The notes beneath the pieces were generated by a model, which saw only the letters and a list, made by a program, of their open reading frames with translations, ran no database searches and had not been told where the DNA came from. Position numbers and translations under genes: made by a program. Positions 12,232 through 24,935 of a DNA stretch of 64,000 nucleotides are shown here, piece by piece. This DNA is from Isoetes taiwanensis (taxonomy: Eukaryota > Streptophyta > Lycopodiopsida > Isoetales > Isoetaceae), in contig JAJEKV010000072.1 in assembly GCA_021234155.1 (NCBI GenBank), positions 6,059,676 to 6,123,675 on the forward strand, given 5' to 3'. Every line of letters starts with the position of its first letter. Position 1 is the first letter of the stretch.

Positions 12232-12542
12232 TGGGTATTATATTTGAATCATGTTGAACAGATCTCATCCGCTGGTAAGAGGAGATGTAATTATGTGCCA
12301 AATTCGGCTTTAAGAAGAAAGTGCTCAAGCTGGCCTGTAGACATCATCATGTTGCACCTTTTTGGCATTGCCCACAACGTTATTATATTTGAATCATGTT
12401 GAATGGATCTCATCTTGACCGCTGAAAGTTGGTAAGAGGAGATATAATTATGTGCCAAATTCGCTTTAAGAAGAAAGTGCTCAAGGCGGCTGTAGGGCAT
12501 CATCATGTTGCACCTTTTTGGCATCGCCCACAACGTTTATTA
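12232..12542 (+). repeat. Tandem duplication, unit about 150 bp
   Basis: Two copies run in the same order through TTGAATCATGTTGAA, GGTAAGAGGAGAT, TTAAGAAGAAAGTGCTCAAG and CATCATCATGTTGCACC. Small indels separate them, so this is a local segmental duplication of non-coding DNA. Confidence 0.85.
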
Positions 12543-13055
12543 TCCCTGTAATTGAGACCATTCAGATGAAACTTACAATCACTCCCCATCCACCAAAGAT
12601 ATGCATGTCACAAAGCCTTATAACAGTTTATGCCACATTGCTCCAGCTTAGCATCTTAGGCCTTCCCTACAAATCAATTTATCCAGCCTCAAAGAAGTGA
12701 AAAGGTTGAAGCCAGAAGAACAGACCACAAAATGACAATTGTGAGGGTGCAGTACAGCTGCTTGAAAGAGGTTGCAAAACATCACCAGTGTACGGCCTGC
12801 AAAGCAATTGGATGTGCCCATATTATTACCTGTTATCTACAGAGAGCATAAAACTCACTGCTACTAATTAAATGGGCTGTGAGTCCTTCTGCCTTCACCT
12901 TACTCTAAATAACCCTCAATCTGGCGCTTTAGTCTTCTACATCCCTCAATAATCTAACTTTATTCCAAAACTTAAACTCTCTTGAGTGCTATTTCCCCTC
13001 AATTTCTAAGCAACGTATACCTGCCTTAGTTTCAGCTCTGGAATATAGCTTGAAC

Positions 13056-13610
13056 CATTAGAGGAAAAATGAGATCACATTTTGTCCCATTAAGGGATGC
13101 TTAAAATGCCATGTCAGCTTTTTAAACTGTCCAATAAGAGAAGAGCTCCAGTATATCTCATTCCAGTATTATGTGGCAGCCTGTAATTAATGCAGTTGCA
13201 ACTAACTTCTGTAGTATCATTTTTTCATTATAACTTTTGATCCAGAACTCCGATTCAAAAACTTTTTGTAGCAATGGATTCGTCTTCACAAGATCTATCT
13301 AGTGATAACCCATTCATACATCTTTTACGATATAAATATATAAGAAATAAGCAAAAAATCATATTTTTTGAAGGTTAACGCATATGACCACATTGAAATA
13401 CATCATAACCACATATCATTGGAAAGATCTTTTCATTCCGCATCTAATGCAACAAACGCCGCGACATTTTGACAAGTGGATCAAAAGTTATGGGGGAAAA
13501 ACAACAGCAATGAAGTTGTTGGTGCTGCATTAATTGCAGTTAATAGAGGGTAGCCATTCCATTGGAGGATTCTTATGGGGATGAAATGAGATCTCAAATT
13601 TCCTCTAATG
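13056..13610. mobile_element. Foldback/TIR element, about 555 bp
   Basis: The left end CATTAGAGGAAAAATGAGAT pairs with the inverse of the right end near 13565-13610 (reverse complement CATTAGAGGAAATTTGAGAT). The arms remain similar for about 35 bases. A second inner inverted pair (near 13230 and 13480, TAACTTTTGATCC type) and a third (ATTAATGCAG type near 13175 and 13535) lie inside. This is a nested foldback structure. No coding frame and no clear target duplication is visible. Confidence 0.65.
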
Positions 13611-16600
13611 ACTGTAACTCTGTATCCACAAATTCGACTTAAAAACCAGGCGGTTTGGGTCCACGCACATAGTTATAGGTTCAGAAATCCGAAATTTCGC
13701 TGGAACGGCCATGGATTTGGCCATAAAAATCCAGGAATTTGTCTGTAAAACACATTAATTAGAGCCGGAATCCACATGCTTATTCATAAAGCCTACAAAC
13801 GAACAACTGAATTGTGTGCTGACCTTCCGTTTCAAGCTTAATCGGCCTGAATCAAGCATTTGCACACCGTTTTTACGTGTCTGCAGGCCATGGAGATAAA
13901 TCTGGCCGATGGGTTTTACCTAGATGGCCTCAGGCTCTAAACTGCTCTTTTGGAACTTGCGACTGCCGACCACGCATCATAAGTTCGGCTTTGGGTTCTC
14001 CTCCTCCTTTATACGAAAATAAAGAGGTGTCCAGATCTCTCTGGAACCCAAAATCGAGATCTCCAGAACCTATGGATGCCTCTAGAAGAGGCCGACGTTC
14101 GCCAGGAGCTTCTACAAAAACTTTCATTCTTTCAAATTATTCTAATGCTTCCACGTATCTAGTCCTAAGGATAGAAAATATTTTTAATCATTCTATATTT
14201 AAGTTGCCCCCTTATCCTCCATATTACAATTATATATTAGAGATAATCAAAATAAATGTAGAGGAAATTAATTAGACATAAAATGAATTAATGTGCAATG
14301 ACTAAATTATAAAAGTTTCTTGACTTGAAATGAGATGAATGGCTATTACTATGCTTCTAAGCTCGCTTGTCTTCCTATTTGAAGAGTCTTGCTATCGTAC
14401 TGTGAGTGATCATCTATATGCCATACGTCTGGCAACATTCGACTACCACATCTCACCAAAGCATCCCATCTGGCTGATAGTTCTTGACCACAAGCCGAGC
14501 TCCAAAATGCAAACTCAACTACGAATTAGCTTTCACCCTTAACATTTGATCCTCTGTATTTTGTAAGCAATCGTCATTGCTCTGGCAATGGTGAATCGAT
14601 AATGCAAATGGAACGACAGACACTAACTTAGAGAGGGCTTGGCCCCATCTGCCCAGAGAAGTCTGGTCCAGCATTGCAGAAAAGCTTCAGTGTTATATCT
14701 GTTCTGTATATCCGGCGACCTGTTCTTCATCTATTCATCTATTTGGTTCGACATATCTACCAAAACCTAACAAGCCTCAGTTTTTCCTGTATGGTGGAAG
14801 CAGATCCGACCAAACCGTAACGAGCTTCAGTTTTTGCTGTATGGCAGAAGCAGATCCAACATTTGCTTATTCGGCCTCAGTTTTTTCTCTATGGCTTCAT
14901 CTGGCATAACCATTCGGCATTTTCTTCAGATAGAGCCGCTACCATTTCAAAATACCCCAATCTGTTGCGTTCCATGAAAGACCTCCAATAAAGCACCGGG
15001 GTTCAGAACAATTCTTTTCAGATAAATGAATAGATCAACACAACAAAGAGCGGCAGTAGTATAGCTTAGGCACTCTCCGACAAACAGAAACAAAGGAACC
15101 GCTTCTTAGGCGAATAGATAGAAATATGAGACGCATCCCTGCCTCTCCTTCCTTGCGATTTTTCTTCATCAATCCGGTCACTGTATTAATCTGGTTGCTG
15201 AATCTTTAAAACTATTTTTTTAAGGGCCTCTTTCCTTTGTGAGCTATGGCAGAGAATAGAATAGAATAGAATAGAGTTTTTATTGTCCATGAGAGGCTAT
15301 AATTGGAAGAATCTCTAGAAGCAGGGGATTAGCAGAAGTTCTACTCCGCCATGCCGGAAAAGAGGAAACAGCTATGGCACCTATGCATCGTCCCAAAAGT
15401 GTATTTCCCACCCAAAGGTATGTAGGGGGTAAATCTTCTTTATTATAATGTTTTAGGGTGTGTCTTGAACCACGCCCTAATTTCGACGGTCGAGATTTCA
15501 CGCCCTAATTTTGACGGTCGAGATTCGTTTGACTGGACGATAGAGAATAACTTTTGCAAAGAACGAACTCCGGCGAGCAGTTTCGAGGTCGATTACACTT
15601 TTATTAGCTGTTTTTTCCCCGTTTCCTTTCTTCCTAAAACCCTAAGCCATTCCGGAGGACGGCATGGCCCCATTGTTTTGTCGCCTCCTTCAACAGCTTC
15701 TTTCTGGCAGTTACAAGATCCATTAGCCACTGCAAGTTTGCTGGATACATCGGCCTTTGCAAGAAGGCTGTTAGAAGGTAAATATTGGTAGGGATCTACA
15801 GACAACTATTTAAGAAGCAGAGAAAGATGTAAGCTTCATTTGATGATTAAAGCTCCATGTTTATTTTTGCATGTTTTATTTAGGGCTGCTATGGCCTTCA
15901 ACGGGTTTCCTTCTCGCTGCCGGACATGCTGTCATAGCCGTCCTTTGCCCTAACTTCATGGTTGAAGCTTCAGAAAGAGCGGGTGAGGATTTGATAATTG
16001 ATCCTTTGCCAGAGATTTCTTTTGTATCAAAAGCCCTAAACCGTTGCCTCTGATCCTAGGAATAAATCTTTGATTCTGGAGTACGTAATTAAACTCAGTA
16101 AGGAAAGCTATGCAACGATTTTTATGTTGTTTCTACCATCTGCGTCCGCACAAACAGGTCGGTTTTGAGCTTTTGCGTTGAAACTCTGTACCTGTCACTA
16201 GGCAAATGGCTTCTTTCATTTCTTCGCAAATTTGTCTTTCTCATTTCATCTTCTTATGTAGGTAGCAAGCAGATATGTAGGTAGCAAGCAAAACTAAGAA
16301 GAGAAGCGATGGCTCAGTTAGAAGCAGATACAGGCATAGGCATATGGCTTGGATTATGCCCTTTGTGAAGTTCATTGGCGTTACTGGAGTTGCAAATATA
16401 TAAGAAGCAATAGACATGGATATCCGCAAGGTACACATTTTTTTCCCTTCTTCGTCTGCTTAGAAAGAAAAAATGAGCTCAATTTAGAACATCTTAGCTT
16501 CTAAAGCATCCATTTGCGACATTAGGTAATACTACATGTATCATGTCCCAAAATTGTTATATGAGAAATTAAGTTTTGAAAAGCTGTCATAGTGGCTGAA

Positions 16601-17770
16601 TCTTAGGACAATCTAGAACAAGTAGTGATGCTGTAACTACATTTCTTTTTTTCTTCAAGATAACAGATAAATTTGGCTTCTTTGGATTTTACAAACTAGA
16701 GTTGCGAGTTTTTGATTCCCTAAATAGTGTTCAAAAGTGTTGGAATTGAACTTTTATAAACAATGCCTTGCTCTTTCGAATTCATGGCAGAATGTATGTA
16801 ATTTTGACGAAATGGCTTCAGATGTATGGGATTGTCCTGCAATGTGGAAGCAAATATATTGGACTATGTGGTTGTATCTGTGAATCATTAATGCACATCA
16901 GAATCAACATTTGAGCACAACAAAACATTTCTTAGTCTTGAAGGCCAGAATTTTGAGAGAGAGTTGTGATAAAAATGCCACTGTCCAAGGCTAAATTTTA
17001 AAATTCCTATTGTATAAACAAAATTGGATTCTGCAACTGTCATTTGGAAGTGATTTCTATATAATGTAGGTCAAGAAAAGCTAGATCAAAATAAGTTAGA
17101 GGAGAAGAACGTTGAAATTGGGATAGGAGGTGCGGTGCGGTGCGCAAGCGAAGACACGTGAAACCCACTTGGCATTGCCCCACTATGCGCTATAATATGA
17201 TCCTACAAGAGCATATGTTTTCACACACCTTGGAGTCTTGAATCACAAGGTCTTTTACACAGGAAAAAAGGAATTGTTTTTCTTTCTAAATCTTAAGTTC
17301 TGATTATCACTTTTCACTGAAATGTTGCTCATATACAACGGATACACGAAAACAAAGGAGTTAGTTTCGTTTACAAAAGCACTTTTGCAAGATTTTTATG
17401 AGATTTGAGTGTACATAAATTTGGCTTTTGTGATGATGGCTACATGTATTGGCATTCCCAATCTGGTTGCCCTTGCTAATTCTATGTCAGTCAAGTTTCT
17501 TTATTGGGTGAAATAGAATGGGCTTTAGAAATGCTTTTTGTAGGATGCCATAGCTTTCCCCATCTTTTATGATGTGCTATAATTTCTGTGGATATTTTGT
17601 GCATTTCATCTGCCATTTCTACAACATATTGGCTTGGCTAAGATCATATCAAGTCAAGCTATGAGTTTGGTGCAAAAAATATATAATAAATTAGTTGATA
17701 TGTTTTTATATAAAAGTTGGCACCATATTTAGAATACATGGCAAATGGATCCACAACGTACAGGGAAAGT
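13611..17770. other. Intergenic DNA with a retroposon tail at 15253
   Basis: No gene is supported. (GAATA) repeats at 15250-15275 followed by GTTTTTATTGTCCATGAG copy the junction seen at 5400-5435. A frame at 15465-15791 has no recognised similarity. A short exact duplication (atgtaggtagcaagca) lies near 16256-16290. Confidence 0.5.
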
Positions 17771-17776
17771 TTGTAT

Positions 17777-17878
17777 GCAAACAAAAATGCCATATGGAAA
17801 AACACTATGATATTGGCATTATTGCATACAAACAAAAATGCCATATGGAAAAACACTATGATATTGGCATTATTGACG
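17777..17878 (+). repeat. 51-bp tandem duplication
   Basis: Two nearly perfect copies contain ACAAAAATGCCATATGGAAA followed by ACACTATGATATTGGCATTA. Confidence 0.9.
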
Positions 17879-17999
17879 ACCGGTTGGGACCATCTTATTG
17901 ACCATGTCATAAGCATTTGGGGGCACAACTGCATGGATATGCGTCCATCATCTTTATATATTTTTTTTTATTATATTATATAAAATTATAGCATATGTA

Positions 18000-19540
18000 T
18001 GTCATGCATCAAACATGGAGGGCTCAGATTGTGCCACGTGGCATGCCAAGTGTACTTTTTTAATGCCAAAAGGCACTCCTCGAAAAGGCGCCTTTAAGTT
18101 TGGAAGCGGCGTGGGGAAGATATGCGACAGAACCCTAGCCCACGTGATCCATCCCCTGCCCTTCTTATTGTATTGTAATTACCTTCTCCTTGGCGGACGG
18201 CTGCCATAGCCATCCTCTGCAATTACAGGATGTCCTTTCTTATTAAATTTATGCATAAAGAATACTCTGTCAAAATCTGTGCCATGCTCTTCCTCCAAAT
18301 TTTGTGGGCACCAAATTTCTGCCTCCAAAACAGAGTATTCTTCAGCATTTCATATGCAGAATCCACCCCTGTAATCTTTGGCATGCAAAAACTTGAGAAG
18401 ATTTGTACCTGTTCTGGGATCCTCTTTGCTGGGCAAAATGGGAACTCCCCAAATGGAAACCTCCTCTTTGGGTGATGCAAATCGGCTGTGTTGGGTGCGA
18501 AAAATCGCCATTTTTCAAAGCGGTTTCTATATGCATTTGAATTCCTGTAATATTTTCTCTTCTAGATGATCTAGCTCATCAGGGTCGTCCTTGGAAATAG
18601 AATTTGAAAAAGCTTTGTCGAGATTTTGGGTTTCAGATTCATACCCATTGTGAAATCTTTGCGGCGTCCGATTACGCCCGACTTGACTCCCTACCGCCAT
18701 AGCCAGAGGCACGACCTTCTTCATGTTTCTGCTCGATGGAGCCTTCCTTTTTGTTTTGAAGAACAGGATTAACAGCGCAATAACACAATATTCCCCTTCT
18801 TGACAGAATATTCTTTTCCCTTTTCTGGATCAAAATAAGGTATGATTTTCAATATAATATGAACAAGATTCTCAGAAACATCAATTTTGGCACAAAGGTC
18901 ATTGTGATTTGGATTACCAATTTCTTTTTATGGACGGTTTTCAAAGGCATCTAGATTGGAACTTGAGGAAAAAGAAAACTGCATGCAAGCTCTTATACAT
19001 CCTTTGAAACATCATGTTGTTGCATTCGTCTTTACATAAACCACATGGACTGCCCACCGAAGGTGGGCAATTTACTAGTTCTATACTGTTGATAAAAAAA
19101 CGCGACAACACACTTGCGCGCCACAACCAAAAGTCACGCCTTAAATGCTTATTGTCTGTACTTTGTGCTCGGTTATTTAGATTAATAATAACATCTCTGA
19201 AACTCCTAAGCTTTGCATTTTGATGACCAAAGAAAATTTTGTTCAGATGTATTACATGGCCTTCCCGATGTCAGATAGGTTCTCCAATAACAAAAGAAGA
19301 AGATTGCTCGTCTGTTCAAAAAGAAGAAACAACTTTGCAATAATAGTATTAAGATTGCTCTCAAAACTCTGATTAAAGAAGCTTGATCAGTAATACATCA
19401 AATAATTCATGAATGAACACAAGATTACTCACAATAATATAATACAAGAACGATCAATTAACAATCAAAAGAAGAAAATTCACAATGTACAAGATACAAA
19501 AAGCCATACACGATGATATATAAAACATAATTTCTAACCC
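18000..19540. other. Intergenic DNA, nothing firmly recognised
   Basis: Open frames on both strands overlap each other at 18223-18724 without recognisable domains. I do not support any of them as a gene. Confidence 0.5.
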
Positions 19541-19542
19541 AC

Positions 19543-19940
19543 AGGTACCAAAAATTGACCAAGTTTAAAAGGTCATTTCTCCCTCATCCAAGCTTGGATT
19601 TAATCTGAATATTAAAACTCAAGATATTGAACTCTGCGTTTTGATAAGTCTTGTGACATCAATTTCCAACCCGCTGTAATAAAAGACTCGCCAACTTTGA
19701 GAGGTTGTTTCTCGCTCCTTGAAACTTCGATTTAAGCGATTTAAATTGCAAAAAAAGATCTCAATATATACTTTTAGATGCATTTAAAATCACTGAAAAC
19801 TCATGAGCAAAACTGAAGTTATTAAACTCTGAGTTTTGGTATATTTTGTAACATCAATTTCCACGCACTGTAATAGAAAATCAGCCAATTTTGAGAGGTT
19901 GTTACTCACTCCTCGAAGCTCGGATTTGAGTGATTGTGCC
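19543..19940 (+). repeat. Degenerate direct repeats, unit about 110-190 bp
   Basis: Two copies (about 19629-19741 and 19826-19937) share ACATCAATTTCCA, CTGTAATA and TTGAGAGGTTGTT in order. A weaker third copy precedes them. They probably derive from an old retroelement. Confidence 0.65.
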
Positions 19941-20692
19941 ATATTTTTTTTGGATCAGTGTTGAATGCAGAAATTTAACTTATATACGAATAGACTATTA
20001 CTTACTTTGTTGGACGACACGGACGTGAGGCTTACGTAATTTAAAGACCAAGAATCGAAGGTTTTTCTGACTTCATTCCCATTCATCTGCATAACAGATT
20101 CGATGTTCCAGGTGTAGGCTGGTCGATCATTGTGTTGACTAAATGCTTGCCTTGGTTGTGCCATGTAGGTTGTTTGATCATCGTGTTGAACCTTGGTTGG
20201 TTCAGCTTCTTGCTTATGTCATTTTCATAACGATCGAATGGATAAAAAATCCTTATCTAGATAACCTCGATCTACTATTGAATAACCAACAATGGCATTA
20301 TTAAGACACATGAGCAAGTGAAAGGAACACATAAACAAACCCACTCAATAGCTGGCTACTTAATAAACAAACAGATAGAAACAAATAAACAAATCCACTT
20401 GAATAACTAGCCATGGTTCCAAAATAGGGGGGTTTCACACCCAAAAAATTCTGCCATCCTTATACATTTCCGGTTGCAGTAAACTTAATTTCGATAGTTT
20501 TTTGGCAAAAAATCTGGAAAATAGGCTTAAAAAATAGATGAAACAAATTTTTTATCTAGCAACATCAAACTCAGGGCGACATTTTTCCCCATTGGATGGG
20601 TCACTAAATGCAAGCCATATGCTTGCTGTTTAATAAACAAACACTGCTTTAATCAGAAGTTATCTCATTCAAAATGTATCAAAGCTTGTCTG

Positions 20693-20935
20693 GGCGTTTG
20701 GTCTAGTGGTAACACACTAGTTCCTTAGCAATGTGGTCTCGAGTTCGAGACCGCCCAGAATCGCACTCGGTACTATTGGGGGTCAAATCCCAACAGACGC
20801 AATGTAAGGTGGTTGGGTGCCCCAACCAAGCAATGTAGTGTGGTGTGTGGTCACATGTCCAGTTGGATGCTGCCTAGTGGCGTGACGTTAAAACTACTAT
20901 CTATCTATCTATCTCTTCCACTTAAAAAAAAGGGA
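20693..20935 (+). mobile_element. tRNA-derived SINE
   Basis: The head folds like a tRNA. A box A-like TTGGTCTAGTGGTAAC lies near 20707-20722, and a box B-like GAGTTCGAGAC lies near 20738-20752, flanked by complementary GTCTGGGCG and CGCCCAGA. The body ends in (CTAT)n and a short A run, a usual SINE tail. The acceptor stem is not a functional tRNA. Confidence 0.75.
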
Positions 20936-21335
20936 AACATATCAAAACTAGATTAAAGATGCCTTTGCATCCCAAATCACACACATCCACTCAGTGGAAA
21001 TATGATTTATTACAAAGCTCTACATTATTACAAACAAATTAGCGTTTTCACTACGTGGAGTGCGTTGAATTGTGCCAAAGCAAAACCGCTTGAATATGAA
21101 ATTGCATTTCCACACTTCCATATTTGATTTGGAGATCAACCATCATTCAATTAACTTGGGATTATGTCTTAATTTTGGGACAAATTTCATATTGTATGTT
21201 TTTTTATAGCATATTCAAATTCACACAAACCACCTCAAAAGTATGAAAATGTAATCTCATATTATTTACAAAATAGTCAATATTTCACAATATAGCACCA
21301 TATTATAAAAACGTGATGAAAGAAATTTACATAGT
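20936..21335. other. AT-rich flank of the minus-strand transposase
   Basis: No gene is visible. The 3' boundary or terminus of the transposon coding for the next gene should lie here or further left, but I could not find a matching inverted repeat. Confidence 0.4.
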
Positions 21336-21338
21336 TAT

Positions 21339-22850
21339 TTAATTTTCTTCAAGCACCCCCAATAATATCATAGCCTTCTTCCTGACATCCTGAGGTATTG
21401 TAATTCTCGCATTTCTAGCTGGAATAGAGTTTGGAGTCCATGAGTACAAAACACTTTCATAGTCTAGCCAAAGATCAGGATCACTCGGATTTCTCCTCCA
21501 TCTCTTTGTCCAACAATCTGAGTACCTTTCTTTATCCGATACGTTGGTCAACTGATGCAAATATCAGAGATGATGAACCCCAGCCACACTGGATATGTAT
21601 CTAAATCTGCTGGCCTTACTACCACAAATTGGTGGCATTCCAAGTCAGTGGAAGGTTCATAAGCATCCATGCCTAGAAACTTTGGCCTATTGTTCTTAGG
21701 ACCAACATAGTGTTTGTCAGAAGGAGGAGGAGCATATTGCTTACGAATGCTATTAACAGTATCATCAACATCCTCAGCACCTGCTAAGGTCTTCCACCTA
21801 GTTTTAGGCAACCACCCTTCTTTCAATTCATCTGAGGATGTGCCTATCTCCCCAACAGGTTAATCACCTTCTTCCAGTAAGCCACCAAGGCACGGTTGGT
21901 GTCATCAGGATTGGTTTGCCAATGCTTTATATAGTCCTGGATTCCTTTCTTAGTCAATCCCAATTGCTTCACTTCTTTAGTAGGTTTTAGAGCTTTTGGT
22001 TGACCTGGAGGTATCATAGGCTTGCCATTCTCATCTCTACGCCATATTTCCTCCCCTCCTCTCCACTCCTCCTCTGAAGGTCTCATCTTCCATTGGAAGA
22101 TTGGAATCCCATCTCTCACCCAAAAAGTGAACTGCGGGAAGCACGAATGACCTTCAAGATCCAATGTATAACCATCCACAAAGCTCTTCCAATCGGGCAC
22201 TTCTTCTATGGGAGAAGCTATAGGGTTTGGAGTAGTGCATTCATGCAAGATTTCCATTAGCCTAGGAAAGTTGGTCACTGTCTGCTGCTTCAGTATACAA
22301 CTATATTTGCCAAATAATGCATCCAGATCCTCATCTGTTGAAGCTCCAACATGTTCACTAGACCCATGCATCCTAAACCTTGCCTTGCTAAACTTTTCAA
22401 TATTGTTAGGGTTTCCATCTAACAATGCTCTATGTAGTGCCTGGCTAGCTGTAGGGTCCTGGAGGTGACCATTGTATCCATTTTCATAGTTTCTCAAACA
22501 CCTCATGATACTCCCAATATGAAAATCTGGACCATCACTCCACAACTCCAAACTAAAATGGCCATAGTAGGTTTGAGTCTGCCCATGCAGGATTGCCCCA
22601 GTCATTGAGATCTGTAAAGGGTATGATCTTCCACATGACTTTGGTATATACTTGAATTGTGGAAGACAAGTCTTTTGCGGTCCATCTTGTCATGTATAAT
22701 ACATAAATAGTTATTAGATTCCAATACAGATAAAGTCCTCCACATCCAATAACATGTCGGGCATCTGCTTACAAGCCTTCGGGCAACTGTACATATATCA
22801 ATTTTGAATGAAATCAAACAGTTTTCTTCATAAAATTTTTCTTCAAACAA
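21339..22850 (-). pseudogene. Transposase-derived gene with IIHDKMD motif, broken
   Basis: Three or four minus-strand frames join in order. Near 22680-22710 there is LCIIHDKMD, an acidic cluster of the kind seen in RNase-H-fold transposases of many plant and fungal elements. It is followed by MTGAILHGQTQTYYGHFSLE (near 22600), GSIMRC, and a long middle part to 21844. The C-terminal pieces (21548-21826 and 21339-21560) read DLECHQFVVVRPADLDTYPV and then DPDLWLDYESVLYSW, typical of the tail of such proteins. Frame changes occur near 22610, 21840 and 21550. I cannot name the superfamily. The plus-strand cargo genes starting near 23.1-24.2 kb may belong to the same element, in divergent orientation. 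Confidence 0.6.
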
Positions 22851-22925
22851 TTTTTCTGTACATAAAATTTTTTGAATGAAATCAAACAGTTTTCTCCAAG
22901 CATTTTGTTTCCAAACTGTTTTCTC
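22800..22925 (+). repeat. Short direct duplication
   Basis: TTTTGAATGAAATCAAACAG followed by TTTTCT occurs twice, about 67 bases apart, at the 5' side of the minus-strand transposase. Confidence 0.8.
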
Positions 22926-23225
22926 TAAAATTTTGTCTCTGCATTTGTCTCAACAAAGTCTCGGGAACACTATAAATCAACCACATGAGATCTCTGATTC
23001 ATCAAAGTAACCATAGGAAATTTTCCCATACGACCTAAAAAAATTCCCCAAACTACAAGTCATTTTTTAGCCTTTTAAATCATTTTTAATTTGGCCTATA
23101 TAAAATTTCTAAATTCTGTTTTTTCGAATGCAATAAATGGAATAAAATGCCGTGAGAATTTATTGCATGAAATGCAATATTCTCCATATATACCATATAC
23201 ATGTCATGTCTGGCGGGAAGACCGT

Positions 23226-24191
23226 ACGCCAGGCGTGTTAATTCAAGCAATCAATGATTCACGCTTATTTATTTCTAATTATGCCTATATAAATCCATTT
23301 CACGCTCTCAAAGTTCCTACATTTTCTTCCTTTCTTCATACGATTTGCCTGTTGTGCTTCTGCTGTGTTTGGAATCTTGGTGAGCAGATTTCTTTTTCAG
23401 CAATGTTAGATGCTTGTTTGGTTTCGGCAATTCCTAACTTACTAAAAGACTCCGCCTTTTGTTCTGTAGCATCTGTAGCAGAGGACATCGGTAGCAGAGG
23501 ACATCGGAGGCTCCAAATTAAAACCAAAAGCAGAGGACTCCGGTCTTCGAATCCAAAAGCCTCAGAATTAAAACCAAGAGCAAAGTCCTCCGTTCTTCGA
23601 ATCCAAAAGCCTCAGAATTCAAGGTTCATTTAGTTTTAAGCTGCATGTCAATGGCAGGTTTAATCCAAGAAGACAAGCTTATGCATTTGTCGAGGCAGAG
23701 GAAGCAGATGATATTTATAAAAACCAGAATAGTTTTTTATAAACTTCATCTGCTTCTTTTTGTTTCGAGTAAATTCTTGAGTTTCTCTTCCTGAATTAAT
23801 CATGTTGTTGCATATTATGAATAGTAGAAAGCATTAGAAAAATTTCAAAGATAATATTTGAAACACGCAAAGCGTGGTCCAATACATGCTAAGTGTGTTC
23901 CGAATACATGCTAACCTTAGTCTTGAATATGTATACACGCTCGGTGCATTCAGCAGAGAGAGGAAAAAAAAACGCCTGGCCGTTATCTATTTACTTATCT
24001 ATCTGTACATTTTTTTTTTTCCTCTCTCTGCTGAATGCACGCCGAGCGTGTATAGTTTTTCCTATATACCAGTTTACACGCTGAGCGTGTAAACAATTTT
24101 ATCCTTAGTTTCAACTTTTAATTTAAACACGCCGGGTGTGTTTCTTAGTTTCTAAGTTTTTTTAATAAATAAATACAACACGCCAGGCGTG
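23226..24191. repeat. Palindrome cluster of CACGCCAGGCGTG type (8 copies)
   Basis: Thirteen-base palindromes with a one-base centre recur: near 23226, 23864 (CACGCAAAGCGTG), 23888 and 23934 (degenerate), 24038 (CACGCCGAGCGTG), 24077 (CACGCTGAGCGTG), 24128 (CACGCCGGGTGTG) and 24179 (CACGCCAGGCGTG). The arms vary while mostly keeping complementarity. The same motif returns in the introns at 35.84-35.90, 37.1-37.5 and 40.2 kb but not in exons. Confidence 0.85.
23932..24054. repeat. Long inverted repeat, arms about 41-45 bp
   Basis: TATACACGCTCGG, then TGCATTCAGCAGAGAGAGG and an A run (23932-23972) is mirrored at 24010-24054, with only a 2-base difference in the arms and a 37-base loop. The outer part of each arm is one of the palindromes described above. 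Confidence 0.9.
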
Positions 24192-24227
24192 AATATTGAT
24201 ACTCTGCTAACTTCCTATTGATAGATG

Positions 24228-24825
24228 CCAAGTTACATTGGAAGATGCATTTGAATTACATTTGGGGCAGCAATCACACAGCCCAGCTTCAGTTGCGGCT
24301 CCAAGCTCTAGTCCAGTTGAATCGCATCCGAGCACCAGTCCGGCTGGAGCCCCAGTTGCACAAATCTTGCAACCCCTGCAGTACATGGATCAAGTGATGA
24401 TGATGAATGTAGAGCGCAGGGCAATTTTAAATCTGGGCTCTGAGGCCCTTGCAATCACACGGAGGCTGGCCCTATTAGCTGACCACTTTGATCATGCAGT
24501 ACATGCATTGATCGAGAGTGAATCTCGCAACCGTCAGCTCGAGATTCAAAATGAGGAGCTTCGTTTCTTAGTGGCTAGCCTCTATGCCCGGATGCCTCAA
24601 CATGAACCTCTACCGCAGGCAGCATACGATGCAATGCCTCAAGCAATGGAGCATGACCAGGAGGTGGAGCAGGAGGAGGAGGAGGAGGAGGAGGAGCAGG
24701 AGGTGGAGGTGGAGCAGGCGGGGGAGGTGGAGCTGGAGCCTAGGGTTTTTGCTGGGGTTTTACCTGAAGAATTCACTATGCCCTGGAATAGAAATGGGAA
24801 TATCGATAGCCAAGCTACTCAGTAG
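24228..24825 (+). CDS. Coiled-coil, glutamate-rich protein exon of unknown function
   Basis: About 195 codons are open and preceded by a likely acceptor (TATTGATAG before 24228), so the true start may lie in an upstream exon. The first 45 residues are Ser/Pro/Ala rich. Then comes a heptad-like helical segment, roughly residues 55-120 (ITRRLALLADHFDHAVHALI, later LEIQNEELRFLVASLYARM). The tail has a run of about 30 residues that is almost only Glu with Gln and Val, encoded by GAGGAG repeats near 24660-24740. It ends at TAG 24823-24825. No enzyme motif is present. The CACGCC palindromes directly upstream tie it to the same unit as the ParB/HAD gene downstream. Confidence 0.5.
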
Positions 24826-24935
24826 ACTGGGCTTGAAACATGCTTTAAACAGTCTGGGATTTTGTATGTCTGGTTTATCCAGATTATATATAATTGTAAA
24901 CTTTTTCCAATTAACACAACAAATTTTGTCTACTT

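Noticed and set aside
20693-20770. Functional tRNA gene
   Set aside because: Boxes A and B are recognisable, but the acceptor stem and anticodon arm are not proper, and a SINE body and tail follow.
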